64,000 nucleotides of DNA, from contig CADCDO010000005.1 in assembly GCA_902800345.1 (NCBI GenBank), positions 1 through 64,000 on the forward strand. Reading direction: 5' to 3'. The stretch is from Fibrobacter succinogenes. Its GTDB lineage: Bacteria > Fibrobacterota > Fibrobacteria > Fibrobacterales > Fibrobacteraceae. Positions 20,209 to 29,610 of the stretch are shown here, in pieces; position 1 is the stretch's first letter, and every line of letters starts with the position of its first letter. The position numbers and the translations under genes are program-made. The notes beneath the pieces are model-generated. The model did no database searches, was not told the origin of the DNA, and saw only the letters and a program-made list of their open reading frames with translations.

Positions 20209-21150
20209 ATGACGACCGATAATACAGGCAAGAGGCTTTTTGCCAAGCGAATAATCCAGCTTCTCGTAAGTATTGGTGGGTTTGCCTATATCTTCTACAG
20301 AATTCCGCTGAACGAAGTCATCAGTAACTGGAACGTCGGCATGACCCCCTGGATTATCGCCATGCTCGTCGCGGCGACACTCGTCATGGCCATCCAGGCG
20401 AACCGCTGGAAAGGTCTTTCGGTGCAGGGGCCGGAAATTCCGTTCAGGACATACTACGCCTACACCGCCTTGGGCTACTTTTTCAACAACTTGCTGCCGA
20501 CCGGTTTCGGAGGCGATGCCGTAAAATCGATCGCATTCGGCAAAAAATTCCACCAGACAAGCCAATCGGTTTCGGCGGTGCTGCTCGCCCGAATCCAAGG
20601 GCTGCTCGCCATGTTCCTCTGCTTTTTTATCGCACTCCCTTTTGCGCTGAACAAGGCAGAAATTCCCCTCGTCTATACGGTCACCATGACGGTCGCCCTT
20701 CTTGCCTGCATGGTCTTTATCCTGCTCTGCCTTTTTTCGGACAAGTTCCCGATTCCCCGTTTTGTCACGGATAAACTAACATTCATCCCCAAGTTGCAGG
20801 CAAGCCTTTCTATTTACAGGAAATACAAAAAGCAGCTCATTCTTTCGTCGCTGGATTCCTTGTGGATACAGCTATTGACGCTGTTTATCGCTTTCGCTTA
20901 TTTCAAGGCGGTCGGGGTCGATATCGACATCTGCATTCTGGTCGTGTTCACCAGCATCACCACCGTCGTGTCGATGCTCCCGATTTCGCTGAACGGCATC
21001 GGCGTCCGTGAAGGGATCCAAGTTGCATTGTTCACGGGCATTCTCGGGATTCCCGCCCCGATTGTGCTGTCCGCCGGGCTCTTAGGCTATATCCCGTTGC
21101 TTTTCCAAGCATTACAAGGCGCAGTCGTGCTTATCGCGCGTAAAAAGTAA
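20209..21150 (+). CDS. Flippase-like integral membrane protein (LPG synthase TM-domain family)
   Basis: A 313-aa polytopic inner-membrane protein with about 8 hydrophobic helices. It carries the family signatures NNLLPTGFGGDAVKS (about residues 85-100) and LPISLNGIGVREG (about 263-275), as in the UPF0104/AglD-type membrane domain of lysylphosphatidylglycerol synthase relatives. Such proteins are thought to move or modify lipid-linked substrates; this one has no C-terminal aminoacyltransferase domain. The gene stands alone between two divergent or tandem neighbours. A second, distant homologue lies at 28621. Confidence 0.85.
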   Translation: MTTDNTGKRLFAKRIIQLLVSIGGFAYIFYRIPLNEVISNWNVGMTPWIIAMLVAATLVMAIQANRWKGLSVQGPEIPFRTYYAYTALGYFFNNLLPTGFGGDAVKSIAFGKKFHQTSQSVSAVLLARIQGLLAMFLCFFIALPFALNKAEIPLVYTVTMTVALLACMVFILLCLFSDKFPIPRFVTDKLTFIPKLQASLSIYRKYKKQLILSSLDSLWIQLLTLFIAFAYFKAVGVDIDICILVVFTSITTVVSMLPISLNGIGVREGIQVALFTGILGIPAPIVLSAGLLGYIPLLFQALQGAVVLIARKK

Positions 21151-21304
21151 TCCCTCCACGAGCACTTAACGGTTCGAAAGGTTCTATGCGGGCATCGAAC
21201 AAGATTTCCAACGTTATTGAAAACTTTTTTTAACATTAAGTCGGTTTTTTGGCGTCATAAAGATTATTTTTTGTATATTTAGCGCAAATAAAGGAGTGTT
21301 TTTT

Positions 21305-23113
21305 ATGAAAAAAAGGAGCAAACTCTTCATTCTTGCCATTGGAGCCTGTTCACTCTTGGCCGGATGCGGAGATAGCGGTAGCCCTAGCGATGCGCCAAAG
21401 GCATCTGACACACCAATCACGCCCTCATTCAGCGCCTACAGCTGCCAGGAAGTAACGGATGACGCCGTTGCGACAGAACTGGAAGCAGCAAAGGCCAATA
21501 TCAAGGACATCTTAAAAGAACTGGACCGCGGCCATCTCAAGGACGCCCAGACCGTAAGCGCCAGCACCAAGAATTCATTCAAGGCGGTTTTGGACAAATA
21601 CCCGGCCAACTGCGAAGCTCAGCTCGGGTATGCATTGAGCATCATCACGGACTTGATGAACAACACGAAAATCAAGTCGTTTATCGATACCATCACCAAC
21701 AAGGTGGACCTCGCCGACATGGGCGTCGAAGATTACAACAGGCTGATGATCGCAGGCGACGGGAAGCACCTCACGAGCATGGCCCAGGACGCCATGGCAC
21801 AGGCAATTCCGTCCGTAGATTCCGCCATCATCTTCATGAAAAATATTGTGGGCGACGACAACTTCGTTTGTCACTACACGCTTGACGAAAAAACTTACGA
21901 ACTGGACCGCGGTGAATTTGCCCCGGCACTTGCCGCCATGTTTGTCGCAAAGGCTCTCCTCACATTCGGCGCAAGCCTAAACCTCGACATTTCTGCCAAC
22001 GGCAAGTACGACTGGATGACCGACGTCGATTTTCATGACGGCGACACCAAAACGTTCGCAGATCAGCTTGCATCTCTCATGAACAAGGGGAGTTCCTTCA
22101 CGACGGTCTATGACAACTGGAAACCCCATTACAAGAACATCCCGAACTTGCTGGACTCCGCGATTCACTACGTGCAGATCGGTCTCCAGTACGGCATCGA
22201 AGAATCCAAGACCGGAATGGCGACACAGAAGAACGACCCCTATATCGTAGGCGACGACGAAATGTCCGATGTCAGTGCGGCCGATTTCCAGAAAGCGATC
22301 GATTCCCTGGAACATTACCGCCAGGCCCTGCATACCGGCGTTACGATTACGCTTCCGGCAGGCTCCCAGATTACGGTGAACCTCGCCAAGTTCTTCGAGA
22401 TTACCGACGGCTGGCAAGACTACCTGCCCTACCACAAGCTCAACGATTTTTCCCAATGGTACACTCCTGTCGAAGGCTTCTTCTGGTCTACCAACATGGA
22501 AAGCTATTATGTGGAACACGAAATCGAAGAGGCCCTCAGACCGCAAATCGAAAAAATTCCATCGTATAAGCGTTTCTATGGATGGATTGACGCAGACAGG
22601 TGGAACTATACCGACAACACTTACAGCACGCAATATTGCGCAGATATCAAAATCGACAAAGAATATTCGTACAAGTGCTTCGATCTGGCTGTAAGCGGCT
22701 GCACCGTAACGTTCACGCCATCCCGCAACTACGGCGACGACAATGTCGTCTTGACAGCCCCATCGCCAGTCCAGCTTTCTTCCGCGGTCTGCAAAGTTCA
22801 GGACGGAGTCACCCTTTTTGCACTGCCGTACAAAGAAAACGTGAAGAACATTTTCGACTTTACCGACGCTTCGGGCAAAAAGACAATTTCCCTCCAAGGT
22901 TTGCTGAACGGCAAGGCCGACGAATCAAAGATTGCCGAAGCCCGGAGCAACAACAAAAGATGGATCAGGGCTGACGACTACACGCTGGACGACATGAAGA
23001 AGCTCATCTACTTCCCCGATGTCACGTTCGGCGGCGTCCTGCCGGGCATGACCGCAGATAAATTCTGGGAAGTTCTCAAGACCGAAGCTCGTAGTGACGA
23101 TTACGATTGGTAG
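21305..23113 (+). CDS. Hypothetical lipoprotein paired with an outer-membrane barrel
   Basis: An unrecognised 602-aa lipoprotein. The ATG at 21305 follows AAGGAG (21291-21296) at 8 nt and is preferred over an in-frame GTG at 21296. The signal peptide ends in the lipobox LLAGC, then a Ser/Pro/Asp linker. The mature region is largely helical, with a SCQEVTDD start and Cys pairs in the C-terminal third (CFDLAVSGC). Its stop codon overlaps the start of the next gene (TAGTG), so the two products are translationally coupled and probably form one envelope complex (inference). Confidence 0.75.
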   Translation: MKKRSKLFILAIGACSLLAGCGDSGSPSDAPKASDTPITPSFSAYSCQEVTDDAVATELEAAKANIKDILKELDRGHLKDAQTVSASTKNSFKAVLDKYPANCEAQLGYALSIITDLMNNTKIKSFIDTITNKVDLADMGVEDYNRLMIAGDGKHLTSMAQDAMAQAIPSVDSAIIFMKNIVGDDNFVCHYTLDEKTYELDRGEFAPALAAMFVAKALLTFGASLNLDISANGKYDWMTDVDFHDGDTKTFADQLASLMNKGSSFTTVYDNWKPHYKNIPNLLDSAIHYVQIGLQYGIEESKTGMATQKNDPYIVGDDEMSDVSAADFQKAIDSLEHYRQALHTGVTITLPAGSQITVNLAKFFEITDGWQDYLPYHKLNDFSQWYTPVEGFFWSTNMESYYVEHEIEEALRPQIEKIPSYKRFYGWIDADRWNYTDNTYSTQYCADIKIDKEYSYKCFDLAVSGCTVTFTPSRNYGDDNVVLTAPSPVQLSSAVCKVQDGVTLFALPYKENVKNIFDFTDASGKKTISLQGLLNGKADESKIAEARSNNKRWIRADDYTLDDMKKLIYFPDVTFGGVLPGMTADKFWEVLKTEARSDDYDW

Positions 23114-24564
23114 TGAAATCCGCAAGACAAATAATCATTGCGCTTGGGCTTGCTGCTAATGCGTCCCTTGCCATAAGCAATACTGGGCTCGCCGATTGCG
23201 GCGGGCTTTTTTTGCTACACATGAGCGACAAGCAGTTTTCCGCTAAGTCCTGCAGCGTGCGCGATTCATTCACCGTAAACAACTTCGACGTTTACGGGGC
23301 GTTCCACCATATCGCCGTTCAGAGCAGATACTCCGAAAACTGGCACATGAAAAGCCTCAGCAGGCTCAACATCGGAAGCGCCGGATTCACGAGCCATTTC
23401 AAGTATGTATCCTTGGGCGTAAACGTCAACACGCTACCTTTTGTTTCATCGACTCTCTCGTTCCACCGCGAAGACTCGCTTTTCAGCGCAAGCGCAAGCA
23501 TCGCCCGCGGTTCCGTCGAACTCGGGAACATCCGCTGGATGCCCAAACAGGAAAACGATATCATCAACTTGATTTCCGTAGATTGGGAAACTCACGTTCT
23601 TTACCGGGCGCTTTCCGCGGAATCCAAAATCAACAATCACTATATTAGCTTATCGCTAACGCATGTCAAGACGCTCCCGCGCAATCCCGACAAGGAATAC
23701 TACATCCGCGATTCCGCAGGCGTCCTCGTTTTAAACGGAAACTACGCTCACAAATTCAACCACTCCCGTCTCGACGCCGGCTACACTTTTGCCGATGCCG
23801 ACATAACGCTCTACGGCATTTACCACAACGAAAACAGCCGCAAACGTTTCCTGTACATGCCGCTAGAGGCAACGCTCCATTTGCTGTATGCCCAATGGAA
23901 GCAGGAGCTACTGCACACGCACCTCGAATATGCGCATATTTCCGGCAAGTTGCATTCCAACCCGAACCGGTTCTTCGAGACTCTCGCCCCCAACAGGGCG
24001 CTCCCCCCGTCCGTTCTCAAGGGGATTTCATTCGCCTTCTTGCAGAAAGTTTTCCGTGTCGATGCGGACCTCGACGCATTCGCCGTTATAGGCGGAGCCT
24101 CTTACCGAAGACATTTCGGGCACCGCTACATTTTTACGCCAAGTGCCGAACTGGATTTCTTTGGCGCAAGCGGGAAAACCGAAATCGACAAGGATATCGA
24201 AACTACCATACTCACCTCGCACCAGCACTACGACGAGAAAATTCTACGCAGGTTGAAAAGCATCGGGAGCGTTCTTTCACTCGGAGGCGAAATCCGCAAG
24301 AACGGCCCCGTAAGCATCGCCTTGCAATACGGGATTTCGCAAATCATTCCGTTCTACATCGACTACCGGGACTACAACGCCAACGAGAATAAAGACGAAG
24401 CATCGCACGACAAGCCTTCAAACCAATCCGGTTCAGGCAATAGCGGTTCGCAAACAAGTTCAACCCATTCCGAAGACAAGAAGGGGACTTTAGAGAAAAA
24501 CGTGCCGAAGCTTTTGTTCCGCAACGGGTTCGCCACGCATTTGGGTGTGTCGGTTCAGTTTTAG
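23113..24564 (+). CDS. Predicted outer-membrane beta-barrel protein
   Basis: A 483-aa protein read from the GTG at 23113, which shares its G with the TAG stop of the lipoprotein gene; an in-frame TTG at 23107 is the alternative. The signal peptide MKSARQIIIALGLAANASLA is followed by many amphipathic strands of alternating hydrophobic/polar residues with frequent Tyr, Phe and Gly, and the protein ends in the aromatic HLGVSVQF typical of barrel C-termini. A Ser/Gly/Asn-rich loop (about 410-445) would face outside. Specific function unknown; coupling to the lipoprotein suggests a joint role. Confidence 0.75.
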   Translation: MKSARQIIIALGLAANASLAISNTGLADCGGLFLLHMSDKQFSAKSCSVRDSFTVNNFDVYGAFHHIAVQSRYSENWHMKSLSRLNIGSAGFTSHFKYVSLGVNVNTLPFVSSTLSFHREDSLFSASASIARGSVELGNIRWMPKQENDIINLISVDWETHVLYRALSAESKINNHYISLSLTHVKTLPRNPDKEYYIRDSAGVLVLNGNYAHKFNHSRLDAGYTFADADITLYGIYHNENSRKRFLYMPLEATLHLLYAQWKQELLHTHLEYAHISGKLHSNPNRFFETLAPNRALPPSVLKGISFAFLQKVFRVDADLDAFAVIGGASYRRHFGHRYIFTPSAELDFFGASGKTEIDKDIETTILTSHQHYDEKILRRLKSIGSVLSLGGEIRKNGPVSIALQYGISQIIPFYIDYRDYNANENKDEASHDKPSNQSGSGNSGSQTSSTHSEDKKGTLEKNVPKLLFRNGFATHLGVSVQF

Positions 24565-24623
24565 CCCAAAAAAGCTAGTCCCCGGGACTCGTCCGGAGCA
24601 AATTCTAGCCGGGATAAAAAAAG

Positions 24624-24648
24624 CCCCGCCGGTTTAAGAGGCGGGGAC
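24624..24648 (-). terminator. Intrinsic terminator
   Basis: CCCCGCC (24625-24631) / GGCGGGG (24641-24647) with a 9-nt loop, followed by TTTTTTT on the minus strand; it ends the gene at 24674-25312. Confidence 0.85.
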
Positions 24649-24673
24649 TTCCAAACTTCGCGTTTCGAAAAAA

Positions 24674-25312
24674 TTATTCTTCGGCGAGGGCTTCCTTGTA
24701 CTCATCGACAGTCGCGATGTATTCGTCGATCATGTCTTCCTTGGAATCCAGGTGAGCAAGGATTTTTTCGAGATGTTCCTTGGAGAACACCGTCTTGAGC
24801 TGGCGGGAGGCGTGTCCCTTGTAACCCCACTCCTTGAGGATTTCGTCGGTCACCACGAAGGAATCGTCGAGCGAGACAAAGCGCATCGGACCATAGACAG
24901 CCCAGTTGTGTTCCATCTGCATGCATTCCGGTTCCTGCATTTCCGGGTTTGCCATGTAGCGCTGCACGTGGCGGGTGCGCACGTCCTTGATCTTGTCGAT
25001 ACGCATGTAACCCATAATGAGATACTTGTTGCGCATTTCGGAATCGCTCAAACCTTCGTAGCGTGTGCCGAACAGAATGTAGCGGCTCTTGCTCTTCACA
25101 ATCGTGTTGATGGCCTTCACATTGTAGCAGCTCATCAGACCATAGGTGCTGGTTTCGTAGTTCGGCTCGTAGAGAAAGCCCTTTTCATTTTCATTCAGCT
25201 GGTCGCGGACGGGCATTTCGGACTGGTGGCTCGTTTCAACATACAGCAGACTCCCCGCCATGTTGCCGCGGTAGTCCTGCCAACCTTCTAGATTGATCTG
25301 TGTTTTTGGCAT
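24674..25312 (-). CDS. Hypothetical protein
   Basis: An unrecognised 212-aa soluble protein with no signal peptide. It starts MPKTQINLEGWQDYRGNMAG and contains KSRYILFGTRYEGLSD and YLIMGYMRIDKIKDVR, a beta-rich pattern suggesting a small nucleic-acid- or ligand-binding fold; the C-terminal 50 residues are acidic and helical (coiled-coil-like, EHLEKILAHLDSKEDMIDEY). It is a single gene with its own terminator, and composition matches the chromosome. No function can be offered. Confidence 0.7.
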   Translation of the reverse strand: MPKTQINLEGWQDYRGNMAGSLLYVETSHQSEMPVRDQLNENEKGFLYEPNYETSTYGLMSCYNVKAINTIVKSKSRYILFGTRYEGLSDSEMRNKYLIMGYMRIDKIKDVRTRHVQRYMANPEMQEPECMQMEHNWAVYGPMRFVSLDDSFVVTDEILKEWGYKGHASRQLKTVFSKEHLEKILAHLDSKEDMIDEYIATVDEYKEALAEE

Positions 25313-25413
25313 TTTATAAATCCACTCAATAGTTTAATGTTCGAAAATTAAAATCAGTACAAGCGGACCGAGTACGGTTCGTCAGTAACAATCATTAAAA
25401 TACAATTTACTGT

Positions 25414-26223
25414 TTAAAAAGTCAACGACTCCGCCGAAATATCATCCATTCCAAAGCGAAAAGCGCCTTTTTTGAAGAATTCTGCGGTATCCGTCGTCAA
25501 ATATTTGACTTTTCCACCTTTTGAAATCCGTTTTTCCATGTCCACATGCCGGCGCAGATAGTCCCGTGTTTTGTCAGCGACGATATCGCCCTGGACAATC
25601 AGCCGAACATGGGGTGGAAGTGCGGCCCGGATTTCATCTTCGAGAAGCGGATAATGCGTGCATGCCAGCAAAACCGTATCGATTTCGGGGTCTGCCGTGA
25701 GGAGCTGCTCGACGTCCTTTTTTACGAAGAAACGGGCACCCTCGGTCCCGCGTTCGCCGTATTCCACAAGCGGCACCCACATCGGGCAAGCATGCTGGGT
25801 TACATGCAGGTTCGGGAAAAAATGACTGATTTCAAGAACGTAACTGTTCGAGGAAACCGTCCCCGCCGTCGCAAAAATGCCGATATGCCCCGTTTTCGAA
25901 AAATTCCCGATTTCTTCGGCGGTCGGCCGGACAATGCCAAGCACGCGGCGGTCCGGGAACTCGACCGGGAGCACCTGCTGCTGGATGCTGCGGAGTGCCT
26001 TTGCCGAAGCGGTATTACAGGCGAGAATCACCAGCGGGCACCCGCGGCGGAACAGTTCGCGCACCGACTGGAGCGTGTAGCGGTATATCGTCTCGAAACT
26101 GCGGGAGCCGTACGGCGCACGCGCATTGTCCCCCAAATACAGGTAATCGTACTGCGGGAGCGTGTGGCGGAGTTTCTGCAAAATGGTCAATCCGCCAAAG
26201 CCGGAATCAAAGACGCCTATCAT
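25414..26223 (-). CDS. murI: Glutamate racemase MurI
   Basis: Interconverts L- and D-glutamate for peptidoglycan. The start at 26223 (MIGVFDSGFGGLTILQ) fits the family; the frame is open 69 bp further upstream, but only as overlap with the previous gene. Catalytic Cys motifs are visible: ILACNTASA (about residue 70) and VLLACTHYPLLEDEI (about 180), with DNARAPYGSR between. 269 aa, standard length. It overlaps the 3' end of the helicase/PlsC gene by 17 bp, and a GGAAG ribosome-binding site lies inside that gene, so translation is coupled. Confidence 0.95.
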   Translation of the reverse strand: MIGVFDSGFGGLTILQKLRHTLPQYDYLYLGDNARAPYGSRSFETIYRYTLQSVRELFRRGCPLVILACNTASAKALRSIQQQVLPVEFPDRRVLGIVRPTAEEIGNFSKTGHIGIFATAGTVSSNSYVLEISHFFPNLHVTQHACPMWVPLVEYGERGTEGARFFVKKDVEQLLTADPEIDTVLLACTHYPLLEDEIRAALPPHVRLIVQGDIVADKTRDYLRRHVDMEKRISKGGKVKYLTTDTAEFFKKGAFRFGMDDISAESLTF

Positions 26224-28534
26224 ACACATCTTCCATCTTGCTGCGGACATACGGGAGCAGATCATGGCGAGGATCCATCGAATCGCCGCCATGCTCTTTC
26301 TTGAACTCGACCGTATCTATCGGTTCAAGAATTTTCATGGAAACCGGGTGATGCTTGGTATCCTTGCGGTGTTCCCAAACTTCGTCTGAGCCTCTTGTGA
26401 CTATGGGCAAAATGATGGCGTTCGCCTCGACGGCAAGCCTGAAGCAACCACTCTTGAAAGCCACCATGCCCTTACGTTTGCTGCGCGTCCCTTCCGGGAA
26501 AATAAATAGTTTCGGCATCCTGCCCGACTGGACGGCCTTTTGGATGATAGCCGCTCCACCGCCTTTTTCCCTATCGATAAAGAGACAACCCAGCTTGTGC
26601 ATCCAGAAATTCAGAATCGGAATGCGCTGTAGTTGAGTTTTCGCAATAAAGCCCACGGTACGCTGCAACGCCAAGAACGCAAGCGGGATGTCCAAGTAAG
26701 AGCGGTGGTTCCCCATCACGAACACGGGACGAGTCCAATCGACTTTCGCCAGCTGCGCCTGATCTTCAATCGTCACATCGACACGGATGACCTTCATGCA
26801 GAAGCGAGAAAAAAGCTGAACCTTTTCTTCTATCCAGGAATCCAGATCTTTTCGACGGAACATATAGACAAACGCAATTTTCACAATATACTCAAGCATA
26901 AAGAGAAGTATCCTTGCGGCTGCATATATTCTAAATAAAATAACTGGCATATCTATCTCTGTTTTTGAAGATTCCCTGGGCAGAAAACGAGAACGTTTGA
27001 GTTTCGCGAGGCGCCCTTTCCAATACCTACGTTTGCAATATAGCAAAACCAAAAAAGATTCTGCCCGCGTCACACCGACATAGAACAGCCTACGCTCCTC
27101 ATCCAGCTGTTTTTTTCGCTGTTCACGATTCCCGGTACATGTCCCCGGCGTAAGTCCCTCGGACATTCCTGCGTAATAAACGACTGCGTACTGGAGCCCC
27201 TTGGACGCATGGACCGTCTCGACATGGATTCCGTCTTCGAGGATTTCGCCGCCGTTTATGTCGTCAACCGTCTCTGCGCCGGCCACCACATCCCCCGCGA
27301 TCGGGAGACGGGCATCGCGAAGAGCCTCCTCGTAATAAAGGCGCTGACGGTTGTAACGCACGAGAATTGCAAAATTTTTCCATTGCAAGTCATAACTTTC
27401 GCGAAGCAACTTGATGGATTCGATAATTTTCTGCATTTCTTCGACCGGGTCTTCGCTTACCCAAATTTCGGGTTCACGGTTTTCCTTGAAAATCGGCGAG
27501 CCGCCCGAGCCGTTCATGTTGCCCGCACGCAAGACTTTCCGCAAGTGGACAGGCTTGTTTTCAAAAATGCGGTTCGAAAAATGCAAGATGTTTGCGACCG
27601 AGCGATAATTCCATTCCAGACGGATAAGCGAACTTTCCTTGAAGTCATCGCGGAAACGGTTGATATTCCCGATGTCCGCCCCGCGGAACCCGTAAATGGC
27701 CTGGTCGTCATCGCCCACGACAAACAGCGATTTGCGTTCACCGAGCAATGCCTTGACGAGCCTGTACTGCGACGGGTTAATGTCCTGATATTCATCGACG
27801 AGAATTTCTGTCCACTGTTTTTGGAAAAAGGTTCGAGCGTCTTCGTGATTTTCAAGCAAGTTAATCGCCTGGTAGATAAGGTCTTCAAAGACGACCTGTC
27901 CAGATTCCAGGACTCGCTTACGCAGTGGCTCAAGTTTTTTGAGAAGCTTCGCTGGATGCGCATCCGAAAAAAGTTCTTCGCGCGAAAAGCGGAATTTTCG
28001 TCCGCCAACTTTCGCCAGTTCCTGCATAAACGACTTGTCCGCCGATTCCGTCGGCACAGGCATCTTCTTGAAGCCGACAAGTTCGTATGCAGGACAAGAC
28101 GCCTCCGCACTGGTCATCCCCGATTTATTCTTAGTGGACACTTGCAATTTATTGCTTATGTGTCCACAATGCTCGGAACGGGGAGGGGATCGCCATTCCT
28201 CATCAACATTCCCGCGAGCGTTATCAGGAATTCTACTTTTTAATATAAACAGCGCGAGCGAGTGGAACGTACAAAGTCTCACCCCCGCATCAGGGAACAG
28301 CTTTTGCACGCGTTCCCGCATTTCGGTAGCCGCCTTCGCCGTAAACGTGAGCGCCAAGATTTTCTCAGGCTCGACACCCGACATGATCCGGTACTGGATC
28401 CGTTTGGTCAGTACAGAAGTCTTTCCCGAGCCCGCCCCGGCCAAGATTAAAAGTTGTCCGTTCTTTTCGTGATCGTGCAGCACTGCCGCACGCTGGTCGG
28501 AGTTCAACCCTTTCAAAAGATTTTCTACATCCAT
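26207..28534 (-). CDS. UvrD-like helicase fused to PlsC acyltransferase
   Basis: One uninterrupted 775-aa frame with two unrelated enzymes. Residues 1-525 are an SF1A helicase: Q motif LNSDQRAAV, Walker A AGAGSGKT, Ia LTFTAKAATEM, II VDEYQD, III VVGDDDQAIYGFRGAD, V VHASKGLQYAVVYY, VI RRLFYVGVTRAE, ending SRFLP as many UvrD-type proteins do. From about 530 a hydrophobic helix (VILFRIYAAARILLFMLEYI) leads into a 1-acylglycerol-3-phosphate acyltransferase with GNHRSYLD and FPEGTRS. The ATG at 28534 follows AAGGGG and is preferred over 28564. An internal ATG at 26950 exactly where PlsC would begin could yield a separate acyltransferase. Overlaps murI. Confidence 0.85.
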   Translation of the reverse strand: MDVENLLKGLNSDQRAAVLHDHEKNGQLLILAGAGSGKTSVLTKRIQYRIMSGVEPEKILALTFTAKAATEMRERVQKLFPDAGVRLCTFHSLALFILKSRIPDNARGNVDEEWRSPPRSEHCGHISNKLQVSTKNKSGMTSAEASCPAYELVGFKKMPVPTESADKSFMQELAKVGGRKFRFSREELFSDAHPAKLLKKLEPLRKRVLESGQVVFEDLIYQAINLLENHEDARTFFQKQWTEILVDEYQDINPSQYRLVKALLGERKSLFVVGDDDQAIYGFRGADIGNINRFRDDFKESSLIRLEWNYRSVANILHFSNRIFENKPVHLRKVLRAGNMNGSGGSPIFKENREPEIWVSEDPVEEMQKIIESIKLLRESYDLQWKNFAILVRYNRQRLYYEEALRDARLPIAGDVVAGAETVDDINGGEILEDGIHVETVHASKGLQYAVVYYAGMSEGLTPGTCTGNREQRKKQLDEERRLFYVGVTRAESFLVLLYCKRRYWKGRLAKLKRSRFLPRESSKTEIDMPVILFRIYAAARILLFMLEYIVKIAFVYMFRRKDLDSWIEEKVQLFSRFCMKVIRVDVTIEDQAQLAKVDWTRPVFVMGNHRSYLDIPLAFLALQRTVGFIAKTQLQRIPILNFWMHKLGCLFIDREKGGGAAIIQKAVQSGRMPKLFIFPEGTRSKRKGMVAFKSGCFRLAVEANAIILPIVTRGSDEVWEHRKDTKHHPVSMKILEPIDTVEFKKEHGGDSMDPRHDLLPYVRSKMEDVYDRRL

Positions 28535-28620
28535 GTTTTTGCGCCCCTTAAGCGCGAGGTTCATATAGCAAAGGATATAGAAAACGGATATAATAAATTA
28601 CGGATCCTATTGCGTCGGCC

Positions 28621-29610
28621 TTACGGCCTTGCTCCAGGATGGCCATTTGTTTGTTCCGGCGTTGACGTCACGGGCTTCTGTCCCATCAAAAACACAACCG
28701 CTCCGAACAAGCTCAATATCAAACTTACAAAATATGCAAGCAACTGTATCACGACAGATTCAAGCCCAGGCACGCCAGCGCGTGCAAAAAGCGACTGAGC
28801 CAAGAATTCACGCGGACCGAACCCGCCAATCGAAATCGGAAGCGCACTCACAATAGCGACAAGCGGGATGTAATAGAAATACCACGACATCGAGAGGGTC
28901 ACGCCAACCGCAATTCCGCAGAAGAAGTGGACAAAAATGCGAAGCGACTGAGTGACCGTCGAAAGGCAAATGATGTTCACCCAAAGTTTCTTGGAGCGGA
29001 ACTTCTGGAAACGTTCAAACATGCGCAACAAGCGTGTCTCGATTTTTTCGGGCAACACCTTCCCTGCCATGCGGCACATCACGCAAAAGCCCATAAAAAT
29101 CCAAACCGACGGCCACATGAACGCCCGCTGTTCAGGATCGTGTACAAAGAACAACACACCGACCGCAAGCGCAAACAATGTAATAAAGAAAAGACCGAAC
29201 AAACGATCGAATACCGTAGCCGTAAAACCTGCGCCGACAGTATCTTGACCACCCTGCATGCGGATGTCGTAAACTTTCTTGGCATCGCCGCCGACGTTTC
29301 CCGGCATAAAGTTGTTAAAGAAAAGCCCCACATGATAAAGCTTGAGGAGCTTTCCGTACGTCATATGAACGCCCTGTTTTTCAAGCAAGAGTTTCCACTG
29401 ATAACAGGCCGTAAAGTTAGAAACCGCAAGGCAAAGAAGCGCGAGCACCAGCGGGAGTACACTGTTGTTCTCGAACAATTTATAAAGGTCATTTACGCTC
29501 CATTCCGGGTCACTCACAATGTTTTGATAAACAAAGTAAGCAGGAACAAGCGTTACCACCAGTTTCAAACAAAAAATAAGTACAGATTTTATCTTCGGAT
29601 TCAACTTCAT
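28621..29610 (-). CDS. Flippase-like integral membrane protein (LPG synthase TM-domain family)
   Basis: A 329-aa polytopic membrane protein with the family signatures NNFMPGNVGGDAKKVYD (about residues 85-101) and LPISIGGFGPREF (about 265-277). The start at 29610 overlaps the TGA of the upstream glycosyltransferase (ATGA), and a longer frame to 29766 only covers that gene. The coupling suggests it works with the glycosyltransferase and methyltransferase on a lipid-linked glycan; that is inference. It is a homologue of the gene at 20209. Confidence 0.85.
   Translation of the reverse strand: MKLNPKIKSVLIFCLKLVVTLVPAYFVYQNIVSDPEWSVNDLYKLFENNSVLPLVLALLCLAVSNFTACYQWKLLLEKQGVHMTYGKLLKLYHVGLFFNNFMPGNVGGDAKKVYDIRMQGGQDTVGAGFTATVFDRLFGLFFITLFALAVGVLFFVHDPEQRAFMWPSVWIFMGFCVMCRMAGKVLPEKIETRLLRMFERFQKFRSKKLWVNIICLSTVTQSLRIFVHFFCGIAVGVTLSMSWYFYYIPLVAIVSALPISIGGFGPREFLAQSLFARAGVPGLESVVIQLLAYFVSLILSLFGAVVFLMGQKPVTSTPEQTNGHPGARP

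Noticed and set aside
27209..28243. 344-codon plus-strand frame opposite the helicase
   Set aside because: All helicase motifs lie on the other strand in one frame; no RBS or domain here.
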